A stretch of 64,000 nucleotides of DNA from Alphaproteobacteria bacterium (GTDB taxonomy: Bacteria > Pseudomonadota > Alphaproteobacteria > UBA6615): contig JBDXCV010000009.1 of assembly GCA_039980135.1 (NCBI GenBank), positions 195,854-259,853 of the forward strand. Direction: 5' to 3'. Position numbers and translations under genes: made by a program. Numbering within the stretch: position 1 is the stretch's first letter; each line of letters starts with the position of its first letter. Below are positions 33,085-42,370 of the stretch, piece by piece. The notes under the pieces are model-generated. The model was not told the origin of the DNA. It searched no databases and worked only from the letters and a program-made list of their open reading frames with translations.

Positions 33085-33091
33085 TTTCACA

Positions 33092-34495
33092 CTATTCGTA
33101 ACCGCTGAGATTGTAGCCCGGCGGTTGCATCCGCTCGACAAAGGCGGCGGCGCGGACGACGGATGCCTCATCCAGATAACGCCCCACAACCTGCAGCCCC
33201 ACCGGCATCCCGTCGCTGGCGATCCCGGCGCAGACCGATGCCGCCGGCTGGCCGGTCAGATTGAACGGATATGTGTAGTAGACCCAGGACACCAGATTGC
33301 GGTCCTCGTAACCCGCCGGGACGTTGACCCCGACATCCACGGAGCTGACCGGCAGGACCGGCGAGATCAGCGCGTCATATTTCTCGAACATCGCCGTCAT
33401 CCGGTCGCGCAGGACATAGCGCTCGAACACCTTGGTGTAGTAGTCGCGCATCTCCTGGCCGAGCGCCGGCTCCAGAATATCGGCCACCGCCGGGTCGAGC
33501 ATGTCGCGCTGGTCCTCGAGCACGGCGCGCAGCTTGATGCCGACACCGGCATAGAATTCCGCCGACCAGAGGTCCGCCGGGTCTTCGGTGAACACGTCAT
33601 CGACCTGTTCCACACGGGCGCCCGCATCTTCGAACTTGCGAACCGCCGCCTCCACGATCTCGACCACCTCGGGGTCGGGCTTGGCGTAGCCCAGGGTCGG
33701 GCTCCAGGCGATCCGCATGCCTTCGACCGACTGCTCGCACGCAGCAATCACATCGGGCACATCACCCGCGATGCCGAACGGATCACGCGCGTCGTAGCCT
33801 GCGATTGCCGAAAACAGCAGCGCGGCATCGCGCATGTTACGTGCCATCGGCCCGACATGGGCCAGCGTCGGGGTCGCAGTGGTCGGCCAGACCGGCACCC
33901 GGGCGAAGCTGCCCTTGATGCCGGCAAGCCCGGTCAGCGAACAGGGGATGCGGATCGACCCGCCGCCGTCGGTACCCAGGCCAAATGGCGTGACCCCGGC
34001 GGCGATCGACGCACCGGCGCCGGCGCTCGACCCGCCCGGCGTCTTGTCGCGGTTCCACGGGTTTCGGGTGATCCCGGTCAGGGGCGAATCCCCCACCGGC
34101 TTGCAGCCGAACTCGCTGGTCGTGGTCTTGCCGATCACGATGGCGCCGGCCGCACGGGCACGTTCGACCGCCGGGGCATCGGCCGGGGCGATGTTGTCGG
34201 CCATCACCTTGGAGCCATACGCGAAGGGTGCGTCGCCGACCGCGATCAGGTCCTTCACCGACATGGGCAGGCCATGCAGCGCGCCGAGCGTGCCGCCGGA
34301 CATGACCGCGTCCTCGGCGGCCTGCGCGGCGTCGAGCGCTTCATCCGGGAACATGACGAAGAACGGATTGAGGTCCGCCTGCACCGCCGCGGCACGTTCG
34401 AGGCTATGCCGGGCCAGCTCGACCGGCGAGATGTCCTTGCGGCCGATGCGCAGGCGTAACTCGCTGGCGCTCATATAGTCAAAGTCATGGGCCAT
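33092..34495 (-). CDS. Amidase signature family hydrolase
   Basis: This 467-residue enzyme carries the Ser-cisSer-Lys triad: Lys81 in MSVKDLIAVG, Ser156 in TPGGSSAGAGAS and nucleophile Ser180 in GTDGGGSIRIP. The 24-residue distance between the serines is the family spacing. It hydrolyses a carboxamide to acid and ammonia, probably in the cytosol; indole-acetamide, nicotinamide or a formamide-type substrate are all possible. ATG 34495 (MAHDFDYMSASEL) follows AAAGAGG; the open frame extends further but overlaps the cyclase gene. It is downstream of the cyclase and cupin genes on the same strand (27 and about 30 base gaps), forming a three-gene operon. Confidence 0.9.
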   Translation of the reverse strand: MAHDFDYMSASELRLRIGRKDISPVELARHSLERAAAVQADLNPFFVMFPDEALDAAQAAEDAVMSGGTLGALHGLPMSVKDLIAVGDAPFAYGSKVMADNIAPADAPAVERARAAGAIVIGKTTTSEFGCKPVGDSPLTGITRNPWNRDKTPGGSSAGAGASIAAGVTPFGLGTDGGGSIRIPCSLTGLAGIKGSFARVPVWPTTATPTLAHVGPMARNMRDAALLFSAIAGYDARDPFGIAGDVPDVIAACEQSVEGMRIAWSPTLGYAKPDPEVVEIVEAAVRKFEDAGARVEQVDDVFTEDPADLWSAEFYAGVGIKLRAVLEDQRDMLDPAVADILEPALGQEMRDYYTKVFERYVLRDRMTAMFEKYDALISPVLPVSSVDVGVNVPAGYEDRNLVSWVYYTYPFNLTGQPAASVCAGIASDGMPVGLQVVGRYLDEASVVRAAAFVERMQPPGYNLSGYE

Positions 34496-34521
34496 GGCGG
34501 CGCCTCTTTCCGTGCTTCGTA

Positions 34522-35223
34522 TTATTCGTCGACGATGGCGAAGGCGCGGATGGGCGAGCCGGAGCCACCCTTGAACCGGAGCGGCACACCGAAGAACTCG
34601 AACTCGCCCAGCCCGATCAGGTCTTCCAGGTTGACCAGCCATTCCATATGGCTGATGCCGAGCTCCCGGCAGATGCGATGCTGGGCGAACAGGCTGTCGG
34701 ACGGCTTGTCGGTCGACGGCCCTTCCACCCCGTGCAGGCGCGAACCGCGATCATACATCCACTGGGTGGCCGCGACCGTGATGCCCGCATTCGACAACAC
34801 GACCTCGCGGTCCGGGTAGTGGCGTTTGTGCAGGCCCGTGCAGAGCAAAATTATGTGCCCGTCGATGGTCACGCCCGATTCCACCTCGGCCTTTTCCATG
34901 TCCACAACGTCGATATCGCCCAGGTCGCCGACATGGCGCATGTCGAAACACACGCCCTTGCCGAAGAACCGGTCGATCGGCATCTCGTCGATCGAAGCGC
35001 CGGCGGGATCGAAATGGCGCAACGCGTCCACATGGGTCCCCACATGGTCCAGGGTCGAGATGAAGTTGGTCTGGAAGGTGATTGGGTCGTCGGGCGTGCC
35101 GAGGTTAAGCGCCTTGGTGTTCTCATGGGTCATCGCCTTGAGATAGACCGGACTCTGGAACAGTTTGTGGGACGGCATGTTGTCCTCGATGTCGAGGCTC
35201 AGGTCGATGATGCGTCGGGCCAT
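34522..35223 (-). CDS. Cyclase family metal hydrolase (kynurenine formamidase-like)
   Basis: This 233-residue protein has the metal motif HVGTHVDALRH (His60, His64, Asp66, His70) of the cyclase/KynB family, whose members hydrolyse N-formyl bonds, isatin or carbamate-type cyclic amides, or act in polyketide cyclisation. Further family sequence is IDGHIILLCTGLHKRHYPDR. ATG 35223 follows GGGAGA; a TTG start upstream is less likely. It sits between a cupin gene and an amidase gene, so the operon probably opens and hydrolyses a cyclic amide or hydroxy-acid derivative. A second, longer cyclase-family gene lies at 59487. It is cytosolic. Confidence 0.85.
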   Translation of the reverse strand: MARRIIDLSLDIEDNMPSHKLFQSPVYLKAMTHENTKALNLGTPDDPITFQTNFISTLDHVGTHVDALRHFDPAGASIDEMPIDRFFGKGVCFDMRHVGDLGDIDVVDMEKAEVESGVTIDGHIILLCTGLHKRHYPDREVVLSNAGITVAATQWMYDRGSRLHGVEGPSTDKPSDSLFAQHRICRELGISHMEWLVNLEDLIGLGEFEFFGVPLRFKGGSGSPIRAFAIVDE

Positions 35224-35253
35224 GATGGCGTCTCCCAATTGTGTGGTTCGCGA

Positions 35254-35784
35254 CTAGTCTTTCTTCAAATGGCCGTCGCGATTGGCGTAAAGGTTTTCGT
35301 CGGCATAGCCCATCGTCTCGGGCTGGCCCCGGCCGAGCATCACCTGGAACCAGACCGGCTCCAGGCTGTTGTTGTCATAGCCGTGGATCACGCCCGGCGG
35401 GCAGGTGATGCACTCCCACGGCCCCAGTCGCGTCTCCAGCCGACGCCCGTCCTCGTCCTCGACGAACACATCGAGCAGGCCTTTGAGCACGAAGAATGTC
35501 TCCTCCACCTCATGGGTGTGGGCCGCGTTCCCCTGGCCCGGATTCACGTACATGATCGAGAGCGTGTGCGCGCGCGCCGGGATCGCGTTGTCGTCGTCAT
35601 GCTTGCCCGAGCCGCCGGCCCCGATGAAGCGGTGCTGAGCGCGGCGGTAGCCCTCGATCTTGGCGTCCTCGAAGGCTTCCCAGTCCGGCACCCGGTCGCG
35701 GTAGCGCGCGACGTAGGTTTCCATGATCTCCTCGAGCGAGGTATCGACGAGTTCGGGCGGGCGCGGATGGCGGGCGACGGACAA
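35254..35784 (-). CDS. Cupin domain protein with TTG start
   Basis: This 176-residue protein has a single cupin barrel at its centre-to-end: motif 1 GNAAHTHEVEETFFVLKG (metal histidines and glutamate) and motif 2 CPPGVIHGYDNN. The preceding 80 residues are helical. It could be a dioxygenase, isomerase or small-molecule-binding regulator. The start is best placed at TTG 35784: GAGGAGAG ends five bases upstream, whereas no ATG is found before residue 23. It is the first gene of the cupin-cyclase-amidase operon. No substrate can be given. Confidence 0.78.
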   Translation of the reverse strand: MSVARHPRPPELVDTSLEEIMETYVARYRDRVPDWEAFEDAKIEGYRRAQHRFIGAGGSGKHDDDNAIPARAHTLSIMYVNPGQGNAAHTHEVEETFFVLKGLLDVFVEDEDGRRLETRLGPWECITCPPGVIHGYDNNSLEPVWFQVMLGRGQPETMGYADENLYANRDGHLKKD

Positions 35785-35880
35785 TGCTTCTCTCCTCGGA
35801 TTGATTGCACCCCGAACGGAAGCATGCCGAGGGATCGGCGTCAAACACACCATGGGCAGGAATCGGTGTAGTTTCCATCC

Positions 35881-36723
35881 ATGATCAAACGTGCGTTCAA
35901 GACCTATCAGTCAATCCTCGCAGGCGAAGGTATCGGCCGGGTCCCGTTTGTCGCCGCGACCGTGCGCGGACTGGCGGCCGTGACCGGCATGGCGGCACTC
36001 GGGCGCTGGGTGCTCATGCGCCGCCCGGTCGATATGGGCGGGTTCCAGCTCTATCTCGACCCCCGCTCCACCAGCGCGCCGTTGCTCGGCAAGGGATTCA
36101 ACAAGAAGGAGGCCGCCTATGCGCGCACGTGTCTCCAACCCGGCGACATGGCCGTGGATGTCGGCGCAAACATCGGTTTCTTTGCCGCCCTGTTCGGCAC
36201 TCTGGTCGGGCCGGACGGCAAGGTCTTCGCCTTCGAGCCGGTGCCGGCAAACATCGCCATCCTCAAGCGCAACATCGGCCTGAACAATCTCGACAACGTC
36301 GTGATCGAGCCTTCCGCATGCGGCGAGACGAACGCGGTCGCCGCCATGCAGGTCGAGGGGAATCTCTCGACCGCGCGCATGGAAACACGCGGGGAAAACA
36401 CGGATGGCGGATCATCGGGCATCGCCGTGGTCACCATCGATTCAGTCCTGGCCGGCGACCCGCGCCCCGTGCGCTTCATGAAGATCGATATTGAGGGGTT
36501 CGAGCTATTCGCACTGCGCGGTGCCGACGAGACCCTTGCCCGCAGCCCCGACATAGAACTGCTGGTCGAATACAGCGAGAGCGCGTTCGCGCAATTCGGC
36601 TACTCCGGCGCCGACCTGATCGCCCACTTGGCTGAACACGGATTCCACGCCATCGACCTACGCCGCGGCGAACCGTTCACGCCCCGCGACGGGACGGTGA
36701 ACGTCCTGTTCAAACGCGGATAG
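35881..36723 (+). CDS. FkbM family methyltransferase
   Basis: This 280-residue protein has the class I methyltransferase core: AVDVGANIGFFAALFG (SAM-binding loop), KVFAFEPVPANIAILKRNI and the FkbM signature RFMKIDIEGFELFALRGA. FkbM enzymes O-methylate hydroxyls of sugars, polyketides or lipids. An N-terminal 45-residue segment is basic with a hydrophobic patch (FVAATVRGLAAVTGMAAL) and may touch the membrane. It is a single gene between the cupin operon (divergent) and tRNA-Phe (opposite strand). The target is unknown; no glycosyltransferase genes are nearby. Confidence 0.88.
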   Translation: MIKRAFKTYQSILAGEGIGRVPFVAATVRGLAAVTGMAALGRWVLMRRPVDMGGFQLYLDPRSTSAPLLGKGFNKKEAAYARTCLQPGDMAVDVGANIGFFAALFGTLVGPDGKVFAFEPVPANIAILKRNIGLNNLDNVVIEPSACGETNAVAAMQVEGNLSTARMETRGENTDGGSSGIAVVTIDSVLAGDPRPVRFMKIDIEGFELFALRGADETLARSPDIELLVEYSESAFAQFGYSGADLIAHLAEHGFHAIDLRRGEPFTPRDGTVNVLFKRG

Positions 36724-36777
36724 GCAAACACCGCGTCCCGAACGCCGCCTGTCTCTGAGTTCCGGAATGTGGAGTAG

Positions 36778-36854
36778 TGGTGCCCAGGGGCGGATTCGAA
36801 CCACCGACACCGCGATTTTCAGTCGCGTGCTCTACCAACTGAGCTACCTGGGCA
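36778..36854 (-). tRNA. tRNA-Phe (GAA)
   Basis: The minus strand reads TGCCCAGGTAGCTCAGTTGG through to CTGGGCACCA. The acceptor arms TGCCCAG/CTGGGCA pair fully, the anticodon stem CGCGA/TCGCG encloses the loop CTGAAAA with anticodon GAA, and the T-arm has GGTTCGAATCC. CCA is encoded. It precedes yacG in the opposite direction of travel along the window, a usual neighbour order in Alphaproteobacteria. Confidence 0.97.
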
Positions 36855-36908
36855 CACGGTCAGTTGGAAGGCGCGGATATACGTAAATTCACCCGGCCTG
36901 TCCAGCGC

Positions 36909-37091
36909 TCACCCCTGATCTTCCTCACCATCGTTCAGCCCGCCTTCATAGACGGTCGGCGCTTCGTCGGTCGGGATGCGGTAATTGCCCCCCAGCCAAC
37001 GCGACAGATCGACATTGGCGCAGCGCTGGGAACAGAACGGCCGATGCTTCTCATCGACTTCCTTGGAACAGATCGGACAGGTTTTGGCCAT
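36909..37091 (-). CDS. yacG: DNA gyrase inhibitor YacG-like zinc protein
   Basis: This 60-residue protein has four zinc cysteines in the YacG pattern, CPIC (5, 8) and FCSQRC (20, 24), followed by LSRWLGGNYRIPTDEAP and an acidic tail. YacG binds gyrase GyrB and blocks DNA binding. Length and motif match. It lies 51 bases downstream of the RNase E/G-like gene on the same strand, as in related genomes. No strong ribosome site is seen before the ATG, so it is probably translated from the shared transcript at a low level. Confidence 0.9.
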   Translation of the reverse strand: MAKTCPICSKEVDEKHRPFCSQRCANVDLSRWLGGNYRIPTDEAPTVYEGGLNDGEEDQG

Positions 37092-37142
37092 CGCGGGGAG
37101 AAGAGTTTCTTGTCGAAATATATGCGGATGCGGGTTCGAGTT

Positions 37143-38360
37143 TCAGGCGGACCCTAGCATGACCTCGAATCGGTCATTCGCACGGTCGGCCTCGGCCACC
37201 ACGTCCAGCCGTCCGACGGTCCGGGCAGCCTGATCGCAGGCGCCCTTGAGCCGGCGACCGAGCGCATCGGCCACGGGTTGCGCGACCAGCAAACGGTACC
37301 CGCCCGACGGTTTTGCCGCCGCCGCGCGCACGACGGCCCGCAAACCGGCATAGGCCACCGCGTCGACCGAAAGCTCCGGCGCGGGCGCCGGTGTAAGCAT
37401 GCGATCGGCCAGCGACAGGCCGGTGCGCGTGCGGGTCATCTCGATCAATCCCAGATTGGTAATCCCCAGCACATGGCACGCGCCCGGATCATCCTTCAGC
37501 GCGTTGCGCAATGCGCCCAGGACCCGGTTGCGATCGTCGCGGGCGCCCATCTTCAAGGCGTCGATGACGATCGCGCCGGCGATGTTACGCAGGCGCAGCT
37601 GCCGGGCGATCTCTGGCATCGCCTTCTGGTTCACGTCGCGCGACGCGCGGCCGGACTTGCCGACCGCCGCCGCGGAATTGATGTCGATCACGCACATCGC
37701 CTCGGTCGTGTCGAATACCAGTTCGGCGCCGCCGGCGATCCGGATGCGCCGCGACAGCGCCGCCTCAATCGCGTCCTCGATGTCATGCTTGGCGAACAGA
37801 TCACCCGATCCGCGCGTGATGATCCCGGCGAGGTCGGGGAGATTCTCGGCCGCCCAGGCGCGCGCGGCATTCTCGAGCGCGGCATCGCCGCAGATGACCT
37901 GTTCCGTATCGCGATTGGCGAAACGCTCAAGGATCAGTGCCACTGCCGTAGGTGGCGATTCGAGGCAATCGGGCGCGGTCCTGTCCGTGAACATCGGGTT
38001 CGGGCTGACCCGGGCGATGCGCGGCCCCTTGTCGGCAAACCCGTCCGCCACCACCCGGACATCGACCTGCATGCCTTCGTTCACCCGCTCGCCGATCCGC
38101 GCGTTGCGCGGGGCCTTGTCGGCGGGGTCGGATGCGTTGCGTGCGCGCAAATAGGCCGCCGCGCCCTGCCCGATATCGACGAAGGCGCCGTTCAGCCCAT
38201 GATCGACCTTGCGGACCCGGCCACGATAGACCGCGCCGATCAGGCTGGGCTCCGCGTCGCGATGGTGGACGACATCCCAGGTCGCACCGCCGCGAACCAG
38301 CGCGCCGCGCACTTCGCCCGGGCCGCTGTCGATGATGATGGTCGTCGAGAATTTGCTCAC
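37143..38360 (-). CDS. Ribonuclease E/G-like endonuclease, short form
   Basis: This 405-residue protein has an S1-like RNA-binding part (IGAVYRGRVRKVDHGLNGAFVDIG) and the catalytic core with metal-binding aspartates in CVIDINSAAAVG and AIVIDALKMGARDDR. It lacks the long C-terminal degradosome scaffold of RNase E and the CPxC zinc-link after the core, so it is nearer to RNase G-like or the small alphaproteobacterial RNase E/G-like family. It cleaves single-stranded RNA, for example in rRNA or mRNA processing. The start is GTG 38360, overlapping the maf stop (ATGTGA), which implies translational coupling. A full-length RNase E probably exists elsewhere. Confidence 0.88.
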   Translation of the reverse strand: MSKFSTTIIIDSGPGEVRGALVRGGATWDVVHHRDAEPSLIGAVYRGRVRKVDHGLNGAFVDIGQGAAAYLRARNASDPADKAPRNARIGERVNEGMQVDVRVVADGFADKGPRIARVSPNPMFTDRTAPDCLESPPTAVALILERFANRDTEQVICGDAALENAARAWAAENLPDLAGIITRGSGDLFAKHDIEDAIEAALSRRIRIAGGAELVFDTTEAMCVIDINSAAAVGKSGRASRDVNQKAMPEIARQLRLRNIAGAIVIDALKMGARDDRNRVLGALRNALKDDPGACHVLGITNLGLIEMTRTRTGLSLADRMLTPAPAPELSVDAVAYAGLRAVVRAAAAKPSGGYRLLVAQPVADALGRRLKGACDQAARTVGRLDVVAEADRANDRFEVMLGSA

Positions 38361-38938
38361 ATGGTTGCTTTCCAGCCCAGCCCGATGAGCATGGACTTCG
38401 TCAGCGCTAGATCGAGGCCGACAATGTTGGTGTAGGAGCCGTTGATCGTCGGCACGAATGCGCCGGCGCTTCCCTGGATCGCATAACCCCCGGCCTTGCC
38501 CTGCCACTCATCGGTGGCGAGGTAGGCCGCGATGTCGGCGTCGGCCAGGCGCTTGAACCGGACGATCGTGGTCGAGACGCGATCCGAACGGCGGCCATCT
38601 GGTGCGATCACGGAAATCCCGCCATGCACCCGGTGGCGCCGTCCCGAAAGCATCTCGAGAAATGCCCGCGCCTCGGCCGCGCCGGCCGGCTTGCCGAGCT
38701 GCCGGCGACCGACCGCGACGACCGTGTCGGCGGCCAGCACGAAGGTACCGGGTTCCTGTCGGGCGACCGCGTCGCCCTTCAGGGCGGCCAGGCGCTTGGC
38801 GGTGGCGAGCGGAAGCTCGCCAGCGCGCGGCATCTCGTCGATCTCGGCGGGCACGACCGCATCCGGGACAATACCGATCTGCACCAGCAGGTCGCGTCGA
38901 CGCGGCGAGGCGGATGCCAGGATAAGGCGCTGGCTCAC
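38357..38938 (-). CDS. maf: Maf-family nucleoside triphosphate pyrophosphatase
   Basis: This 193-residue protein starts with the Maf motif LILASASPRRRDLL (P-loop-like nucleotide site) and contains VLAADTVVAVGRRQLGKP, SGRRHRVHGGISV and KAGGYAIQGSAGAFV. Maf proteins hydrolyse dTTP, UTP or modified nucleotides to monophosphates, cleaning the pool and affecting septum formation. It lies in the usual alphaproteobacterial place between infA and the RNase E/G-like gene, which starts inside its last codons. It is cytosolic. Confidence 0.93.
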   Translation of the reverse strand: MSQRLILASASPRRRDLLVQIGIVPDAVVPAEIDEMPRAGELPLATAKRLAALKGDAVARQEPGTFVLAADTVVAVGRRQLGKPAGAAEARAFLEMLSGRRHRVHGGISVIAPDGRRSDRVSTTIVRFKRLADADIAAYLATDEWQGKAGGYAIQGSAGAFVPTINGSYTNIVGLDLALTKSMLIGLGWKATM

Positions 38939-39019
38939 GGCGTGCCCCCAGGGTCTTGGAACATTTTAGGTGGCCGGACTCCCGCCGACATATTCGGCGG
39001 GCCGGGAATAATCACGCGC

Positions 39020-39238
39020 TTACTTGAAGCGGAACGTGATGCGCCCCTTGGTCAGGTCATAGGGCGTCATCTCCACGTTCACCTTGTCACCGGCGAGAAC
39101 GCGGATACGGTGCTTGCGCATTTTACCGGCGGTGTGCGCCAGGACTTCATGGCCGTTGTCGAGCTCAACGCGGAACATCGCGTTGGGCAGGATTTCGGTC
39201 ACGGTACCGGAAAATTCGAGCAGGTCTTCTTTTGCCAT
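39020..39238 (-). CDS. infA: Translation initiation factor IF-1
   Basis: This 72-residue OB-fold protein has the standard IF-1 sequence: [40 protein letters not shown] and [13 protein letters not shown]. It binds the ribosomal A site during initiation. Length equals that of IF-1 in related bacteria. The start at 39238 is set by homology; the open frame continues upstream but has no family match, and only a weak GATGGG ribosome-like site is present. It is between the LMW phosphatase gene (110 bases upstream) and maf (81 bases downstream), in the same strand. Confidence 0.97.
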   Translation of the reverse strand: MAKEDLLEFSGTVTEILPNAMFRVELDNGHEVLAHTAGKMRKHRIRVLAGDKVNVEMTPYDLTKGRITFRFK

Positions 39239-39348
39239 ACCCATCATCACGTTGTTGATATCGGCCCGCAGTTGCACGGGATGGGGCAAGCAACCCGAAA
39301 ACCACCGCCAATTCAAGCGTTTTCGGGCGGTCTGCGCACACGAATGCC

Positions 39349-39798
39349 TCAAATGGTCCGGTCGGGGTCGGGAAACCGCGCCTTGATCTTCTCGAAAAGC
39401 GTGTCGCGCAGCTCTCGATAGGCCTCGAGCTGAACCTCACGCGGACCCGTGACATCCCCCGGGTCCATCAGGGGCCAATACTCCACGTCGCACGCGATCG
39501 TCTGAGTAAATTCAACCGCGCGCAGCTGGGCCTGCGGCGTCAGGGCAATGATCAGATCGACCGAATCGTCAGACAGATCATCGAAGCTTTTGGCCCGATG
39601 CGCCGACATGTCCATATCGATCTCCCGCATCGCGGCGATCGCGAACGGATCGGCCTGTTCGTCGGTCAACTGCACACCGGCGCTGTCGACATAGACGCGA
39701 TGTCCGACCAGATGTTTCATTATCGCCTCGGCCATCGCCGAGCGAATGGTGTTGCGGTTGCACGCAAACAGGATGCTGCCTGGCAGGCCGTCGGTCAT
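39349..39798 (-). CDS. Low-molecular-weight protein-tyrosine phosphatase-like protein
   Basis: This 149-residue protein has the Cx5R phosphatase loop CNRNTIRS (Cys13-Arg19) and the acid loop LMDPGDV near the end. Both are in the places seen in LMW-PTPs and ArsC-type arsenate reductases. It would remove phosphate from tyrosine or a small molecule, or, less likely, reduce arsenate. It lies 2 bases after UPF0262 and before infA, the conserved order hisD-UPF0262-LMWP-infA of many Alphaproteobacteria. Its physiological target is unknown. Confidence 0.88.
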   Translation of the reverse strand: MTDGLPGSILFACNRNTIRSAMAEAIMKHLVGHRVYVDSAGVQLTDEQADPFAIAAMREIDMDMSAHRAKSFDDLSDDSVDLIIALTPQAQLRAVEFTQTIACDVEYWPLMDPGDVTGPREVQLEAYRELRDTLFEKIKARFPDPDRTI

Positions 39799-39800
39799 GG

Positions 39801-40292
39801 TCAGGCCCGTATATGCAGCGCGCAGATCAGCGTAAAAAGCCGCCGCGACGTGTCGTGGTCAATCGTGATGCGGCCGTCCAGCATCTCCCGCAGCCGGTCC
39901 GAGCCCTCATTGTGGAGGCCGCGGCGGCCCATATCGAGCGCCTCGATCTGGGCCGGGGACGAGGCACGGATCGCCTCATAGTAGCTCTCACAGACGGTAA
40001 AATAGTCCTTGATGATCTTGCGGAACGGGGTCATGGGCAACGGCATCGTTCCGACCGCTGCACCGGTTTCGCTCGCGATATCGAATTGAAGCTGGCGGCC
40101 CTGGGCGCGCAGGATCAACACGTAGGGGCCGTCGGGCACGGCGCCGAAATGGGCCGCGTCAGGTGCAAACAGGTTGGCCTCGACCAGGTCGTAGATCGCG
40201 ACCTCGATCTCGCGCTCCACATCGGGATGGTAACGCACGACGCCGGGATTATCGATTTCGACCCGCGCGATCCTGTGTCCGGTGTCGCTCAT
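39801..40292 (-). CDS. UPF0262 family protein
   Basis: This 163-residue protein matches UPF0262, an alphaproteobacterial family of unknown function. It includes PFRKIIKDYFTVCESYYEAIR and MGRRGLHNEGSDRLREML, the most conserved segment. There is no signal peptide or membrane helix. It lies 18 bases after hisD and 2 bases before the LMW phosphatase, as in related genomes. No enzyme motif is visible. ATG 40292 (MSDTGHRIARVEID) matches the family start. Confidence 0.9.
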   Translation of the reverse strand: MSDTGHRIARVEIDNPGVVRYHPDVEREIEVAIYDLVEANLFAPDAAHFGAVPDGPYVLILRAQGRQLQFDIASETGAAVGTMPLPMTPFRKIIKDYFTVCESYYEAIRASSPAQIEALDMGRRGLHNEGSDRLREMLDGRITIDHDTSRRLFTLICALHIRA

Positions 40293-40310
40293 CGCAGATC
40301 CGGCGCCGTC

Positions 40311-41630
40311 TCAGCCATCGTCCGAACGGGGTGTCGGATCGCCCGCGAGCCGCACCTCAACCGCGCGCGCATGGGCCTCGAGCCCCTCGGCGCGGGCGAG
40401 CGTTATGGCCGGCCCGGCAAGGGCGCGGAAACTCTCCTCGTTGGCCGAAAACATCGAGCTGCGCTTCATGAAATCGAGCACCCCGAGGCCGGACGAGAAT
40501 CGCGCCGTGCGCGCCGTCGGCAGCACATGGTTCGGCCCGGCCAGGTAATCCCCCAGAACTTCGGGTGCGTAGGCGCCGAGGAAGATCGATCCGGCATTGC
40601 GGATTTCCGGCGCGAACGCCTCGCTGCGCGGGCCGATCAACTCGAGATGTTCGGGCGCCATACGGTCGATCAGTGGCAAGGCGTCGTCCAGGTCATCCAG
40701 CACGATCACCGCGCCGAATTTCTCCCAGCTGTCGCCCGCGATCTCGTGGCGTGGCAGCGCGGGAATCTGGCGGAAAACCTCGGCCTCCACCGCGTCGGCG
40801 AAAGCCGCATCATCGGTCATCAGGACGGACTGGGCGCTCCGGTCATGCTCGGCCTGGCTCAGGAGATCGGCGGCGATCCAGGCCGGGTTCGCGGACGCCT
40901 CGGCAACGACAAGTATCTCAGACGGCCCGGCGATCATGTCGATCCCCACCACACCGAAGACCTGGCGCTTGGCTTCGGCCACATAGGCGTTGCCGGGGCC
41001 GACGATCTTGTCGACAGGCGCAACGGTTTCGGTCCCGTAGGCCAGGGCCGCCACGGCCTGGGCGCCGCCGACCCGATAGATTTCATCGACACCGGCGATA
41101 CCCGCGGCCGCAAGCACCAGCGGGTTCAGGACGCCATCGGGCGACGGCACCACCATGACGATCCGATCCACGCCCGCGACGCGGGCCGGGACCGCGTTCA
41201 TGAGAACGGACGATGGATAGGCCGCGGTGCCACCGGGCACATAAAGCCCCGCCGCCGCGACCGGGCGCCAGCGGCTGACGAGCCGAACTCCCAGATCATC
41301 GACATAGTCGAACGCATCGGGGCGCTGGTTTTCATGATAGGCGACGATACGCGCATGCGCCGTCTCGAGCGCCGCGAGCGCGTCGACATCGCACGCCCCG
41401 CGCGCAGCGGTAATCTCGTCCGCCGTGACTTGCAGGTCATCAGCGGTGAGGCTCAGACGGTCGTGTTTTTCCGTGAGGGCCAGCAGTGCGCCATCGCCTT
41501 CCGCCTTGACCCGGGCGACGATGGCCTCGACATCACTGCGCACATCGACACCGGCCTCGCGCCGTTCGGCCAGCAGCGCTGCGAACAACGTGGCGAAATC
41601 TGCGTGCGCGGCATCGAGCCTACGCGACAT
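40311..41630 (-). CDS. hisD: Histidinol dehydrogenase
   Basis: This 439-residue enzyme catalyses the last two steps of histidine synthesis, oxidising L-histidinol to histidine with two NAD. Key segments are [48 protein letters not shown] (zinc ligands) and the catalytic Glu-His in [10 protein letters not shown]. The chosen ATG at 41630 ([11 protein letters not shown]) follows AGGAAG; it overlaps the hisG stop by 11 bases, indicating coupling. An ATG at 41651 lies further inside hisG and is less likely. Homodimeric, zinc-dependent and cytosolic by family. Confidence 0.96.
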   Translation of the reverse strand: MSRRLDAAHADFATLFAALLAERREAGVDVRSDVEAIVARVKAEGDGALLALTEKHDRLSLTADDLQVTADEITAARGACDVDALAALETAHARIVAYHENQRPDAFDYVDDLGVRLVSRWRPVAAAGLYVPGGTAAYPSSVLMNAVPARVAGVDRIVMVVPSPDGVLNPLVLAAAGIAGVDEIYRVGGAQAVAALAYGTETVAPVDKIVGPGNAYVAEAKRQVFGVVGIDMIAGPSEILVVAEASANPAWIAADLLSQAEHDRSAQSVLMTDDAAFADAVEAEVFRQIPALPRHEIAGDSWEKFGAVIVLDDLDDALPLIDRMAPEHLELIGPRSEAFAPEIRNAGSIFLGAYAPEVLGDYLAGPNHVLPTARTARFSSGLGVLDFMKRSSMFSANEESFRALAGPAITLARAEGLEAHARAVEVRLAGDPTPRSDDG

Positions 41631-42297
41631 CTCGGGCTTCCTGGGCCGCATCCCGGAACCGGTCGATCCAGCCCGTCATTTCCGTCGCGCGGGTCTTCAG
41701 GGCCGCGCGATTGACCACGAGCCGCGAACTGATTTCCGCGATTGTCTCGATCTCCACCAGGCCGTTGGCCTTCAGGGTGGAGCCGGTCGAGACCAGATCC
41801 ACGATCCGTCGACACAGGCCGAGCGCCGGGGCCAACTCGATCGCGCCGTTCAGCTTGATGCATTCGGCCTGCACGCCACGTCGGGCAAAATATTTCTGGG
41901 TCATGTTGGGATATTTGGTGGCGACGCGCACATGGCTCCACCGCGCGGGGTCATCCACCGCGACGACGGATTGCGGCGCGGCCACGGCCAGGCGGCACGT
42001 GCCGATGCCGAGATCGATCGGCGCATAGAGTTCGGGATAGTCGAACTCCATGATCACATCGCTGCCCGCGACGCCGAAATGCGCCGCGCCGAAAGCCACG
42101 AAGGTGGCCACGTCGAACGCCCGCACACGAATGATGTCGACATTCGGTACCGAGGTCTCGAACCGCAGCAGGCGCGACTTGGGGTCATGAAACGCAGGCT
42201 CGGGCTCGATGCCCACATGGGTGAGCAACGGCATCACTTCGCCCAGAATTCGGCCTTTCGGCAGGGCAAGGATCAGTTTCTCGGTCTTTGTCGCCAC
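41620..42297 (-). CDS. hisG: ATP phosphoribosyltransferase, short form
   Basis: This 225-residue protein is the catalytic subunit of the first histidine pathway enzyme (ATP + PRPP). It begins [18 protein letters not shown] and has [11 protein letters not shown] and the PRPP-binding loop [14 protein letters not shown]. It lacks the roughly 80-residue C-terminal regulatory domain, so it is HisG-S, which needs HisZ for activity and feedback control. No hisZ is in this window. The start is GTG 42297, with GGAAGG six bases upstream. It precedes hisD with an 11-base overlap. Confidence 0.95.
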   Translation of the reverse strand: MATKTEKLILALPKGRILGEVMPLLTHVGIEPEPAFHDPKSRLLRFETSVPNVDIIRVRAFDVATFVAFGAAHFGVAGSDVIMEFDYPELYAPIDLGIGTCRLAVAAPQSVVAVDDPARWSHVRVATKYPNMTQKYFARRGVQAECIKLNGAIELAPALGLCRRIVDLVSTGSTLKANGLVEIETIAEISSRLVVNRAALKTRATEMTGWIDRFRDAAQEARDVA

Positions 42298-42370
42298 GTC
42301 ACACCTTCCATGGACCGCATCCAGTGCCGCCGGTCACCGGAGGCTGGCACCTCGCGCCGTCCGGCGGCCG

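Noticed and set aside
39813-41714. A 633-residue plus-strand frame opposite UPF0262 and hisD
   Set aside because: It is the complement of well-identified genes and shows no family motif of its own.
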